Source: Thermogemmatispora onikobensis
GTDB lineage: Bacteria > Chloroflexota > Ktedonobacteria > Ktedonobacterales > Ktedonobacteraceae
Direction: 5' to 3'
Length of the DNA stretch: 64,000 nt
Assembly (NCBI RefSeq): GCF_001748285.1
Contig: NZ_BDGT01000012.1
Coordinates: 45,800-109,799, forward strand
Shown: piece by piece, positions 24,848-33,445 of the stretch
How positions within the stretch are numbered: position 1 is the stretch's first letter
How the letters are laid out: each line of letters begins with the position of its first letter
Position numbers and translations under genes: made by a program
The notes under the pieces: generated by a model
What the model was told of the DNA's origin: nothing
The model's database searches: none
The model's input: only the letters and a program-made list of their open reading frames with translations

Positions 24848-26385
24848 GCAGCGGAAGCAACAGCAACCCTGACATATGGGGCCGAAATGTCGGGTATGCC
24901 TGGCGGTGCTGGCGGATGAGGATACCATAGAATCCGATTCTTCCAGCCCGGATCTGCTTGCTGTAGTAGTTGCTCCAGTTGCTGCAGGTCTTGTAGCTTG
25001 AGGTTGGGGTCGGAGCAATCAATAATGACATTCTCTTTGGTCCTTTTAAGCTCGTCGCTAATATTACTAAGCCACTGTGTCACAGTCTCTCTGCTATCAA
25101 GGCGCTTCACGTCCCATTCCGTGCCAGTTCCGTCTACGAAATCGGCCCCGCTGTGATCGCTTCGCCAGATAGGCAGAGGAAGCTTCCCCTGCGCAGCTAA
25201 ACCAAGGGCCACCCTCGCCTCGCCGTATTGGAGTTTATTCGGCCCTATGTCATAAACAAGGGAGAGAATCCAGATCTCGAACGCCTCAGGGCTACCGGCC
25301 ACTGGTTGCAGCTGTTGAAAGGCCTGTTCAAGGGCCTTGATTTGGTTCCAATCAACTGGCAAGGAAGCTGCCTTATCGGCTAGCGTGATTATCTTTTCCC
25401 AGATCTTGTTGACCAGGTCCTGTTGGCCTTTCAAATCCGAGATGTTCAAGCGTTGTTTAAAAGAGATGTAGAGAGATGTAAATGCAAGAAGCAGCTTAGT
25501 GTCATCGTTGCCTAGAGATGAGATCTGTAGGAGTGAAAAGGGTAATTTTCCCTTAATCTTGTTTATTAGCATTAAAAGTTCTGTAACTGTCAGATCCCCG
25601 TACTTCTGCTGAAGCTCTCGGAGCGAGCTTTCGGAAATGCCCAAGCGCTTGGCAAGCTCTGCGATCTCCTGGTCTGACAGGTCTTTCAGCTTGGCCGAGG
25701 CATTGTAGGGAATAACGGAAGGTAAATCAAGAGTCACAGCTGAAGAGATCTGGTCGGGGTCACCTGGCAGTGGCGGCAGAGGCTCATTGGCCAGCCCTAC
25801 CATGTTCCTCTGCCAGGCTACCAGGGCATCGTAAGCAGGTGCAAGCTGCTGAGCGGATTCTAGCCCTACTCGAGAAAGCCACTGCAGGACATAGGAAACG
25901 AGGGTCGGACCAAAATCCAATGGAGGGGAGAAAGGGGGCAGCTCCGGTGCAGGTGCCGACACAGGTGCAGGCTCGGACACGGGGGCCTCAGGAGCTGGAG
26001 GAGCCTGTGGTGGCCTCTCCAGAATGCTAGTGTTTCCCTGGGAAATCTGTAGGCTGACATTGTGGGCCCAGGAGATCAGCTGATCAAGAAGGTGATCACT
26101 GTTAGAAAGCGTCGAGCCGACGCGTGGTGAGGGTCCTGCATCTTGCCAATCGCACAGGCTACGCTCCGTCTGCAGATAGCGATTGACCAGATCAAAGAAA
26201 GCATCGGCGGCTCGGCCTCTGAATAAAGCGTCGCCACCCAGGAGCGGCGCAAGGGCATTGGCAAAGTCACGGACAGCCTGCTTATAGGTTGCATCGAGGG
26301 CCCTAATGGCATCTTGAGGCAGCAGGGCTAAAGGTTGGACAACATAGGCATCAAACTGTTGGAAGAGATCCATATATCCGCTCAT
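24844..26385 (-). CDS. Polymorphic-toxin-like protein with WXG/LXG-like N-terminus
   Basis: 513 aa, not assigned to a named family. N-terminal ~120 residues are helical with a WXG/LXG-like segment (LFRGRAADAFFDLVNRYL). Then a Pro/Ala-rich linker (about residues 125-155), a helical middle, and a C-terminal domain with GADFVDGTGTEWDVK near residues 408-425 followed by ENVIIDCSD. That pattern (acidic residue, then D/E-x-K, then a hydrophobic strand) resembles PD-(D/E)xK and CdiA-type nuclease toxins. No signal peptide, as expected for type VII-like export. GGAGGAG precedes ATG 26385; the small WXG-like gene ends 12 bp upstream. Toxic nuclease activity is inferred from architecture and motif, not shown. 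Confidence 0.65.
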   Translation of the reverse strand: MSGYMDLFQQFDAYVVQPLALLPQDAIRALDATYKQAVRDFANALAPLLGGDALFRGRAADAFFDLVNRYLQTERSLCDWQDAGPSPRVGSTLSNSDHLLDQLISWAHNVSLQISQGNTSILERPPQAPPAPEAPVSEPAPVSAPAPELPPFSPPLDFGPTLVSYVLQWLSRVGLESAQQLAPAYDALVAWQRNMVGLANEPLPPLPGDPDQISSAVTLDLPSVIPYNASAKLKDLSDQEIAELAKRLGISESSLRELQQKYGDLTVTELLMLINKIKGKLPFSLLQISSLGNDDTKLLLAFTSLYISFKQRLNISDLKGQQDLVNKIWEKIITLADKAASLPVDWNQIKALEQAFQQLQPVAGSPEAFEIWILSLVYDIGPNKLQYGEARVALGLAAQGKLPLPIWRSDHSGADFVDGTGTEWDVKRLDSRETVTQWLSNISDELKRTKENVIIDCSDPNLKLQDLQQLEQLLQQADPGWKNRILWYPHPPAPPGIPDISAPYVRVAVASAA

Positions 26386-26397
26386 CCTGCTCCTCCG

Positions 26398-26919
26398 TTA
26401 GAAAGCGGTGGGGTTGTCAGAAGAGGGGGCATAACCGTGCGCAGGCTGACTGGTCTGGCTGCTCTGTTGGAAGCGAGACTGCATCTGCTGATCCAGGTCC
26501 CCGACTTGCTGAATGAGATCAAAGAGAGCCTGAGCTAGCTTGATCTGCCAGTCATAAGCAGCGCGCAGGCGCCTGGCATACGGGACCAGGACACTCCTGA
26601 GATACGAGCGGACTTCTATCGTAGAGAGGCGGCTTTGATGTTGCTCATACTGGTACTGAGCGGGATTAGTAGGGCTATCGTCCCACCAGCGATCAACAGC
26701 GCGATCAATGACTCCGGCTGGCGTCGGTGGGGGATAATAGCCATCCGGGCTCTCCTCATCGAGCCAGCACTGAACGCTGGCCCAGCTCTGATCGTGCTGG
26801 TCGCGTGCTAACGATGCTTTTACAAGGATCGTCGCAGCTGCATTGCGCAAAGCATCGAGAGGATAGAGTACCCAATCGCTGGAGCGGTTGGCTGGATCAT
26901 CTGGCCGAGTAAAAGGCAT
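26398..26919 (-). CDS. WXG100-like small helical protein, partner of the toxin-like gene
   Basis: 173-aa mostly helical protein. Homologous along its ends to the 114-aa protein at 56241-56585: shared SD-V-Y, R-AA-IL, QHD-W-Q-WL and a late Y-RL-A-Y-W...LDQQM-F pattern. Two helices around a loop, as in WXG100/ESAT-6 proteins, although the WxG turn itself is replaced by W-x-x-x-Q-x-W. The middle carries an extra ~50 residues (YYPPPTPAGVIDR...) absent from the relative. GAGGAGGGG ahead of ATG 26919. First gene of a minus-strand unit with the toxin-like gene. Likely a chaperone or co-secreted partner; inferred. Confidence 0.65.
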   Translation of the reverse strand: MPFTRPDDPANRSSDWVLYPLDALRNAAATILVKASLARDQHDQSWASVQCWLDEESPDGYYPPPTPAGVIDRAVDRWWDDSPTNPAQYQYEQHQSRLSTIEVRSYLRSVLVPYARRLRAAYDWQIKLAQALFDLIQQVGDLDQQMQSRFQQSSQTSQPAHGYAPSSDNPTAF

Positions 26920-27019
26920 CGTCCCCTCCTCTGAGCTGGTATACTACGCCAATAAGCAGTAAGCTATCCTCGTCTTATTAGCGATCTGTCAGCGCTTCCA
27001 TACTAGCGGCTTGCTACCT

Positions 27020-27048
27020 AGTATAATTTCTCATGCTAACTATTTCAA
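27020..27048 (-). promoter_or_regulatory. Promoter of the WXG-like/toxin-like operon
   Basis: Minus strand TTGAAA (27048-27043), 17-bp spacer, TATACT (27025-27020), in an AT-rich island (26940-27070) unlike its GC-rich surroundings. Leader about 95 nt. The rest of 26920-27279 shows no gene. Confidence 0.65.
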
Positions 27049-27279
27049 TATTACTATTTTACTAATATGTAACACGAATGCCTGCTAAGAAAGTGCAGAG
27101 TCGCTTACCTTTAGAGTGGTCTGCTCTGCTCTGGAAGAAAGACTCAGATTGCTAGGGCCAAATTAGCTCAAGCAAGAAAGTTTCTTTGAGTCTTCAATAT
27201 CTTCAAGAGCGCTAGGAGCCGGGAGCAGCGAGATGACAAAGCGATCTGATCTGGTCAGGCGAAGCAGGGATAGAGACAA

Positions 27280-27322
27280 ATAAAAAAATTCCAGTGCCGT
27301 ACGCGCTCATAGGCACTGGAAT
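27280..27322 (-). terminator. Terminator of groES
   Basis: Minus strand: ATTCCAGTGCC pairs with GGCACTGGAAT (27322-27312 and 27298-27288) around a 13-nt loop, then TTTTTTT. About 100 bp past the groES stop, confirming that groEL does not follow. Confidence 0.85.
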
Positions 27323-27421
27323 CGCCGCATCTGATAGTGATACCGGGGCACAATAAAAGAAAGCAACGAAAGGGGTAAAGAAAGAATAAAGAGGAGTAGA
27401 GCGAGAGAGGCCGCCAGCCGC

Positions 27422-27730
27422 CTACTCCTCCTCGACCACGCCCATCACATCGCTTTCGCGCAGGATCAGCAGCTCCTCATCGTCGATCTTAATCTCGGTA
27501 CCAGAATACTTGGAGAAGAGCACATGATCGCCGACATTGACCTCCGGCTTCACACGCTGACCATTATCGAGCAGCTTGCCGGGGCCAACCGCCAGGACCA
27601 GCCCCTGCTGTGGCTTCTCCTTGGCCGTATCGGGGAGCACGATGCCGGTCTTCGTCACCGACTCGCGCGTCACCGGCTTCACCAAAACACGATCAGCCAA
27701 TGGGCGAACCTTCTCACCTGCGGTCGACAT
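27422..27730 (-). CDS. groES: Co-chaperonin GroES
   Basis: 102-aa 10-kDa co-chaperonin, which forms the heptameric lid of the GroEL folding chamber in the cytoplasm. Family motifs present: [11 protein letters not shown] at the start, a mobile loop ([18 protein letters not shown]), [15 protein letters not shown] and the C-terminal [17 protein letters not shown] ahead of ATG 27730. Controlled by a promoter overlapped by a CIRCE element. A terminator follows, so it is monocistronic here; groEL must lie elsewhere. Confidence 0.96.
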   Translation of the reverse strand: MSTAGEKVRPLADRVLVKPVTRESVTKTGIVLPDTAKEKPQQGLVLAVGPGKLLDNGQRVKPEVNVGDHVLFSKYSGTEIKIDDEELLILRESDVMGVVEEE

Positions 27731-27831
27731 AGACTCTACCTCCCTTGCAAAAAACAGATAGCATCGTCAGCGCAGGTCGCCACCGCGCTCGCCTCCGGTG
27801 AGCTTCGCGGCGTGGCGTGGCGCCTGGCCGA

Positions 27832-27858
27832 TTAGCACTCTCGCGAAGAGAGTGCGAA
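27832..27858. promoter_or_regulatory. CIRCE element (HrcA operator)
   Basis: TTAGCACTC-N9-GAGTGCGAA, matching the consensus TTAGCACTC-N9-GAGTGCTAA in 17 of 18 arm bases. Lies between the groES -10 box and the gene. HrcA represses from this site and releases on heat stress. Confidence 0.92.
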
Positions 27859-27867
27859 CCGGCTATT

Positions 27868-27896
27868 ATCATACACCAGGGCGGGCCACATCGCAA
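27868..27896 (-). promoter_or_regulatory. groES promoter
   Basis: Minus strand TTGCGA (27896-27891), 17-bp spacer, TATGAT (27873-27868), immediately upstream of CIRCE. Confidence 0.7.
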
Positions 27897-27912
27897 GAGG
27901 GAAAAGGCGCCC

Positions 27913-28782
27913 TTACAGCACAATCGACTGATAGGTTGAAGCGGCCAGTGCCTGTGCCACAATGACCGCCAGCAGCAACACGCCCCAATCCAGCAGTGCA
28001 TCGGGGACCGTGCCGACCACGAGGAAGCCGCGCAGCAGATCCACGGTATAACTTAGCGGATTAATCTGGGCCAGAATGCGCAACCAATCGGGCATAATGG
28101 CCAGCGGATAAATGGCATTGCTGGCGAAGAAGAGCGGCATCGTCAGGACCTGGCCGATGCCCATGAAGCGCTCGCGCGTCTTCACCAGAATAGCGATCAA
28201 CATGGAGAGCGTCGAGAAGAAGCTGGCCGCAATCAAGACCGCCAGCAGACTCCCGATAAGCCCGACCAGGCTCCACTGCAGATGCACGCCCAGCAGCAGG
28301 GCCAGCACGAAGATGATCACCGCCTGAGTGAGCGAGCGCACAGCGGCTCCCAGTCCCTTGCCGGTCACAAAGCTGGCGCGCGGCACCGGCAAGACCAGAA
28401 ACTTCTGTAAGATACCAGCATCGCGCTCCCAGATGATGCTCAGCCCGTAGAAAATCGAGACGAACATCAGCGACTGTGCCAGAATGCCCGGTGTCATAAA
28501 GGTCAAGTAGCTCACCGAGCCAGTAGGGATAGCGCGCAGGCGCGAAAAGGCTTCTCCGAAGATTACCAGCCACAGGGCCGGCTGCACCGCGCGCGTCAGC
28601 AATTCCGTAGGATCGTGGCGCAGCTTACGCAGCTCGATCTCTGCCACCACCAACACGCAACGCACATACGTCACAATGGTCTCCCAGGGCGAGGGTGGGC
28701 GCAGCAGAGCTTGCAAATCTGCCCCTTGCCGCTGGGATTTATCCGAAACGCTGAGCGCGCCGACGTAGCTGTCTGACTTCAC
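27913..28782 (-). CDS. ABC-2 type exporter permease (DrrB-like)
   Basis: 289-aa integral membrane protein with six hydrophobic segments and the ABC-2 signature region (late MPDWLRILAQINPLSYTVDLLRG). Same family as daunorubicin-resistance DrrB and NodJ. It pairs with the ATPase encoded just upstream, whose end it overlaps by 44 bp, to export a drug, lipid or polysaccharide. Substrate cannot be told from sequence. Third gene of a marR-ATPase-permease operon. Confidence 0.88.
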   Translation of the reverse strand: MKSDSYVGALSVSDKSQRQGADLQALLRPPSPWETIVTYVRCVLVVAEIELRKLRHDPTELLTRAVQPALWLVIFGEAFSRLRAIPTGSVSYLTFMTPGILAQSLMFVSIFYGLSIIWERDAGILQKFLVLPVPRASFVTGKGLGAAVRSLTQAVIIFVLALLLGVHLQWSLVGLIGSLLAVLIAASFFSTLSMLIAILVKTRERFMGIGQVLTMPLFFASNAIYPLAIMPDWLRILAQINPLSYTVDLLRGFLVVGTVPDALLDWGVLLLAVIVAQALAASTYQSIVL

Positions 28783-29539
28783 GATAACTGCCTCCCGATT
28801 CCAGAGTATTGCCTGTCACCGACGTAAAGACATCCTCAAGCGTGGCGCCAGGCCGATTCAGGCTGGCCTTCAGCGCTGCCGGCTCACCGATGGCCGCGAT
28901 GCGCCCATGATCCATGATGGCCACGCGCTGGCAGTAGGCATCAGCCTCCTCCATATAGTGGGTTGTCACCAGCAGCGTAATCTGCTCCTGACTGCGCAGC
29001 AGCTCCAGCGTCTCCCAGACCGAACGTCGGGCCGTCGGATCGAGGCCGATGGTCGGCTCGTCCAGGATGAGAATGCGTGGACGGTGCAGGATGGCCTGGC
29101 CGATCTCCAGGCGCCGGACCATGCCGCCCGAATAAGTGCGTACCAGGCTGTGGGCCGCGTCGCGCAGATTGAGCAGCTCCAGCACCTCCCAGGTGCGCCG
29201 CTCGCGCTCCTGGCGTGGAAAACCAAGCAACTTGGCGACCACCAGCAGGTTCTCGTAACCGGTCAGCGAGCTGTCCGCCGAAAGCGACTGCGATACGTAG
29301 CCGAGCAGGCGCCGGATGACCATCTTATGGCGTTGGACGTCCAGTCCCGCGATGCGCATCTGGCCGCTGGTCGGCGGGATCAAGGTGATGAGCATACGAA
29401 TGGTGGTGGTCTTACCGGCCCCATTGGGGCCGAGTAAGCCGAAGGCTTCGCCCTCCTGAATGGAAAAGCTGATGTGGTCAACGGCGGTCTTGTCACCAAA
29501 ACGCTTGACGAGATTCTCGACTTCAATCATCGGCCTCAT
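28739..29539 (-). CDS. ABC exporter ATP-binding protein (DrrA-like)
   Basis: 266-aa ATPase that powers the DrrB-like permease. Walker A GPNGAGKTT, signature YSGGMVRRLEIG, Walker B ILILDEPTIGLD, H-loop VTTHYMEEAD. Start at ATG 29539, which overlaps the stop of the MarR gene as ATGA, with GGGAGG upstream; a second in-frame ATG at 29530 is possible. Confidence 0.9.
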   Translation of the reverse strand: MRPMIEVENLVKRFGDKTAVDHISFSIQEGEAFGLLGPNGAGKTTTIRMLITLIPPTSGQMRIAGLDVQRHKMVIRRLLGYVSQSLSADSSLTGYENLLVVAKLLGFPRQERERRTWEVLELLNLRDAAHSLVRTYSGGMVRRLEIGQAILHRPRILILDEPTIGLDPTARRSVWETLELLRSQEQITLLVTTHYMEEADAYCQRVAIMDHGRIAAIGEPAALKASLNRPGATLEDVFTSVTGNTLESGGSYREVRQLRRRAQRFG

Positions 29540-30108
29540 TCGGCCTGTCCTCCCTCTCCTGCCTGAGTGACTGTCATTGCCGGAGTGGTGCTTGCTTTCT
29601 CTCCTGGGTCTGGCGCCGACCGCTCCGGCTCAGGCCCCGGGGCAGCCCCTTCCTCGCCTCCACTGGCCTTGCCGCTCACTTCGACGGCGCTCTCGGCGGC
29701 TGCCAGCACCCGCTCAATGAGTCGCTGCAGCTCATCCTGCTCGTCAGGAGTCAGCGGCTCCAGCATACGCGAGAGCACTGCGCGCCGCTCCCGCTGCCAG
29801 GCCGCCACCTGCTCGGTGCCGCGCGCCGTCAGCTCAACCAGCACCACCCGCTCATCGCCTCCATCGCCCTGGCGCACTCGTCGCACCAGGCCGGCCTTCT
29901 CCAGGCGCTTGCAGGCGCTGGTCACAGAGCTGCCGCTCAGGCCCAACGCACTCGCCAGCTCGCCGACGCTGCATGTCCCCCGCCGGCTCAGGCTCTTGAG
30001 CAGCCAGTATTGCTCGGGCGTCATTTCGGCCCGCCTCACCGGGTGAGTGCTGCGCCTCAGCAGCCGCCACAAGGCCAGCAGGTCTTCTACCAGGCGTTCG
30101 CTGGCCAT
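29536..30108 (-). CDS. MarR-family transcriptional regulator
   Basis: 190-aa winged-helix regulator. Core of ~140 residues with the MarR pattern (MTPEQYWLLKSL... SVGELASALGLSGSSVTSACKRLEKAGLVRRV... and the DERVVLVELTARG wing), then a low-complexity acidic and Gly-rich tail. First gene of the exporter operon. A palindrome in its upstream AT-rich region (30152-30168) is a likely own operator: MarR proteins normally repress their own operon until a ligand binds. Confidence 0.88.
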   Translation of the reverse strand: MASERLVEDLLALWRLLRRSTHPVRRAEMTPEQYWLLKSLSRRGTCSVGELASALGLSGSSVTSACKRLEKAGLVRRVRQGDGGDERVVLVELTARGTEQVAAWQRERRAVLSRMLEPLTPDEQDELQRLIERVLAAAESAVEVSGKASGGEEGAAPGPEPERSAPDPGEKASTTPAMTVTQAGEGGQAE

Positions 30109-30151
30109 GACTCGCCTCGCCCCCTTCCTTTTTACAGACTAATATTTTTAC

Positions 30152-30168
30152 TATCAAATATATTGATA
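30152..30168. promoter_or_regulatory. Putative MarR operator
   Basis: TATCAA-ATATA-TTGATA, a 17-bp palindrome 44-60 bp upstream of the marR start, in an AT-rich patch that should hold the promoter. Confidence 0.55.
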
Positions 30169-30525
30169 ATACAGTTTCTGGAAGCTGTCAAGGGGCAAAG
30201 TGCGAGGAGTGTGCTCCCTTGCGGACGCAGCTGGAGGGAGCATCTATTCAATGACACTCCCCGCTCTCAAGGCACAGGGCGGCTTCTTCTTTCAGCCAGT
30301 CACCTTGAGGAGAAGCCAGGAGTCGGTGTCTGTTCAGAAGCGTGGCGCCTCCTCTGAGAGGGGCGGGCCCGATGGCTCACACTACGGCTGCGTGCTCTGA
30401 CGAGTATATTGATTGATGGTCGCTTGCATGGTGGTCAGGGTCAGGATCAAGCACCGGCTCGCAGCCAGGGCAGCAAAGGGTGAGGCGGAGGCCAGAGCCA
30501 GAAGTCACGGAGGTCCTGGCCATGC
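30169..30525. other. Intergenic region between marR and the helicase gene
   Basis: No gene, repeat or RNA recognised. Short frames here are antisense extensions without ribosome binding sites. Confidence 0.4.
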
Positions 30526-30554
30526 TTGTGCCGCTGGGCAGAATGCGCTACAAT
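30526..30554 (+). promoter_or_regulatory. Promoter of the helicase gene
   Basis: TTGTGC (30526-30531), 17-bp spacer, TACAAT (30549-30554). Leader about 125 nt. Confidence 0.5.
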
Positions 30555-30686
30555 AGAAGCCCGATGCGCTGATATTCACAGGGCCGGGCGCCAGTCGTGG
30601 CGCTCGTCCAGTAAGGCAACCACAGTCAGCGCCCGCCGATCACGATCACATCAAACTCGCCTGCGCGACAGAGCTGGATTGTACTG

Positions 30687-33059
30687 ATGCCTGAGCATAC
30701 CGACCTGGAACAGGAGCTACTGGCCGGCCTCAACGGGCCGCAGCGGGAGGCCGTTACCACTACCGAGGGGCCGCTGCTGATCCTGGCTGGTCCCGGCAGC
30801 GGCAAGACGCGCGTCATTACCCATCGCATCGCCTATCTGGTGCGCTGCCGTGGCGTGCGGCCCTGGCATATTCTGGCCGTGACCTTTACCAATAAGGCTG
30901 CGCGCGAGATGCAGGAGCGTCTCGAGAAGCTGGTGGGCCTGAGCGAGGCCCGTGAGATGTATATTGGCACCTTCCACGCTATCTGCGCCCGCGTGCTGCG
31001 CGCCGAGGCAGATCTGCTGGCGCCACTCGGCCTGACGCGCTCCTTTGTCATTCTCGATACCGATGATCAGGCTGCGCTCGTCAAGCAAGCTCTGCGCGAC
31101 CTCGATCTCGACGAGAAGCAGTATCGCGTCTCGCTGATCCACGCCTTGATCTCGCGCGCCAAGAACGCCATGCTCTCCCCTTACCAGATGGCCGAGCAGG
31201 CTCGCCGCTATACCGAAGAGGTGGCGGCCCGGGTCTACCGCCGCTATCAGCAGTTGCTGCGGGCCAATAACAGCGTCGACTTCGACGATCTCCTGATGCT
31301 CACTGAGCAGCTCTGGCGCACAGAACCCGAGGTCCTGGAGCGCTACCAACAGCGCTGGCGATATATTCATGTCGACGAGTTTCAGGACTGCAATGTGCCG
31401 CAATATAAGCTGATTCGCCTGCTAGGGCGGGGCAGCTACGAGCGGCCCGGCGGCAGTGGCAATGTCTGCGTGGTTGGCGACGATGACCAGATGATCTATA
31501 GCTGGCGCGGCGCCAGCGCCGAGAACGTTCAGGCGTTCGAGCGCGACTTTCCCGAGGCGCGTATCATTCTGCTGGAGCAAAACTATCGCTCGACGCAGCA
31601 CATTCTCGATGCCGCTCAATGCGTCGTCCGGCGCAACACGGTGCGCAAGGAGAAGCGGCTATGGACCGCCCTCGGCCAGGGTGAGAAGCTGATCTACCAT
31701 GAGGCATATAACGACGAGGCCGAGGGGTTGTACGTTGCCGATGAGATCCTCAAGCTGCTGGCGCGCGGGGTGGTAGCCCAGCGCAGCGAGATCGCTGTCA
31801 TGTATCGCACCAATGCCCAGTCGCGCGCCCTCGAAGAGCAGTTTCTGCGGGCCAACATCCCGTATAAAGTCATCGGCAGCCGCAAATTCTACGAGCGCAA
31901 AGAAGTCAAGGACATGCTGGCCTACCTGCGCCTGCTTCTTAATCCCCACGACGACCTGAGCCTGCAGCGCATCATCAATGTGCCCAACCGGAAGATCGGC
32001 CCGAAGTCACTGGGCGAGCTGCAGCGCTGGGCCCGTGAGGAGCAGCGTTCGCTCTATGATGCCCTGCAGCGGAGCGAGGACCACCCAACGCTGGGGCGCG
32101 CCGCCAAAAACGCCCTCCAGCAGTTCGCTCAGCTCTTGGAAGAGCTACGCGCCTCGGTGGCCGAGCTGCGCTTGCCAGAACTGCTGGACCGTGTAGCAGA
32201 GCGCACGGGCTATGGTCCCGAGCTGCGCGCTTCTCCCGAGGGTGAGGAGCGCTGGAGTAACATCCTGGAGCTGCGCCGCGTGGCAGAGGATTATGCTGAA
32301 ATCGAGACCTCGCTGGCGCTGGAGCTGTTCCTGGAGAACGTGGCCCTGGTCGGTGGGGCCGACGTGGCCCAGACAGGCGAAGAGGGCACCCTCCTTCACG
32401 AAGAGGACCAGGATGCCGTGACGCTGATTACGCTGCATGCAGCGAAGGGCCTGGAGTTTCCGGTGGTCTTCATTGTGGGACTCGACGAGGGCATCCTGCC
32501 ACATGGGCGCTCCATCGATTCGCCCGAGCAGCTGGAGGAAGAGCGTCGCCTGGCCTACGTCGGCTTCACACGGGCCATGCGCCGCCTCTATCTGGTACGT
32601 GCCCGCCGCCGCTCGTATTTCGGCGATGTGGTCTATACGGAGCCGTCGCGCTTTCTCGCTGACATTCCTCCCGATCTCTTTGCAGCCAGCTCCGGCATCG
32701 GACCGTTGCCGGCCCGTGGCTCGCTGCACCAGCCCTCAACCTGGGAGCGCTATGAGAGTTACGAGAGCTATGACCAGGACTCCCGGGGCCTCTCCAGTGG
32801 CGCTGGCCCCCGTTCCCGCCCACGCCGCTCCACACCCGCGGACACAACCTTCGCGCCAGCTTCCTCCGATGTTTCGGTGACACCGGCGGCGCCTCGCTTC
32901 CAGCCCGGCGATCGCGTGCTGCACCATCTCTTTGGGCAGGGCATCGTCCTCAAGAGTGAGCTGGAAGGCGGCTCTGAGTTTGTCGAGGTGCAGTTTCAGG
33001 GGAAGCATGGCAAAAAACGCCTCAGCCTGGATTATGCGCGCCTCGAACGCCTCCCCTGA
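30687..33059 (+). CDS. pcrA: ATP-dependent DNA helicase PcrA/UvrD
   Basis: 790-aa superfamily 1A 3'-5' helicase acting in nucleotide excision repair, mismatch repair and removal of RecA or RNA polymerase from DNA. Motif I AGPGSGKTR, motif II DEFQD, motif III DDDQMIYSWRGA, motif IV NYRST, motif V TLHAAKGLEFPVV and motif VI YVGFTRAM are all present. The C-terminus ends with the Tudor-like PcrA module (FQPGDRVLHHLFGQGIV). A Ser/Arg/Pro-rich linker precedes it. Start ATG 30687 lacks a strong ribosome binding site. Single-gene unit. Confidence 0.93.
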   Translation: MPEHTDLEQELLAGLNGPQREAVTTTEGPLLILAGPGSGKTRVITHRIAYLVRCRGVRPWHILAVTFTNKAAREMQERLEKLVGLSEAREMYIGTFHAICARVLRAEADLLAPLGLTRSFVILDTDDQAALVKQALRDLDLDEKQYRVSLIHALISRAKNAMLSPYQMAEQARRYTEEVAARVYRRYQQLLRANNSVDFDDLLMLTEQLWRTEPEVLERYQQRWRYIHVDEFQDCNVPQYKLIRLLGRGSYERPGGSGNVCVVGDDDQMIYSWRGASAENVQAFERDFPEARIILLEQNYRSTQHILDAAQCVVRRNTVRKEKRLWTALGQGEKLIYHEAYNDEAEGLYVADEILKLLARGVVAQRSEIAVMYRTNAQSRALEEQFLRANIPYKVIGSRKFYERKEVKDMLAYLRLLLNPHDDLSLQRIINVPNRKIGPKSLGELQRWAREEQRSLYDALQRSEDHPTLGRAAKNALQQFAQLLEELRASVAELRLPELLDRVAERTGYGPELRASPEGEERWSNILELRRVAEDYAEIETSLALELFLENVALVGGADVAQTGEEGTLLHEEDQDAVTLITLHAAKGLEFPVVFIVGLDEGILPHGRSIDSPEQLEEERRLAYVGFTRAMRRLYLVRARRRSYFGDVVYTEPSRFLADIPPDLFAASSGIGPLPARGSLHQPSTWERYESYESYDQDSRGLSSGAGPRSRPRRSTPADTTFAPASSDVSVTPAAPRFQPGDRVLHHLFGQGIVLKSELEGGSEFVEVQFQGKHGKKRLSLDYARLERLP

Positions 33060-33351
33060 GCCGCTCGCCCCGCCCCAGTGGGAGAACAGACCGGCACCAG
33101 CCTGAGCGGCCCCTCTTCTGTCTCTCTCTCTCACTACTGCAACCAGGAAGCCGCAAAACAGAAAACCAATGAACTCCCAGAAGCAAGGAGGGCCGGCTTC
33201 AGGGATAGAATAACCAATCGCTCTTAAGACCGTGTGCGTATCAGTAATCCATCTGTAAAGGGACTCCTTTCTCGTTTTCCCCTTTCCCATTCGTAGTAAG
33301 CAAGCAGTGAAGTGTCGCATCTCAAAAACCGCCTGCTTCCAAATATGGCTA
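33060..33351. other. Intergenic region after the helicase gene
   Basis: GCCGCTC (33060s) and GAGCGGC (33103-33109), followed by TCTTCTGTCTCTCTC, could form a weak terminator with a long loop. Nothing else recognised. Confidence 0.3.
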
Positions 33352-33384
33352 TTGCTTGAGTAAATAGAATCATCTATCATAGAT
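33352..33384 (+). promoter_or_regulatory. radC promoter with overlapping palindrome
   Basis: TTGCTT (33352-33357), 17-bp spacer, TATCAT (33375-33380). The -10 is the centre of a perfect palindrome ATCTAT-C-ATAGAT (33372-33384), a typical repressor-site position. Confidence 0.55.
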
Positions 33385-33445
33385 AAGCCTTTTATTCTTA
33401 TAGCTTTGTCAACAGATTGAGAAAGGACCCTGGTCGCAAAAACTG

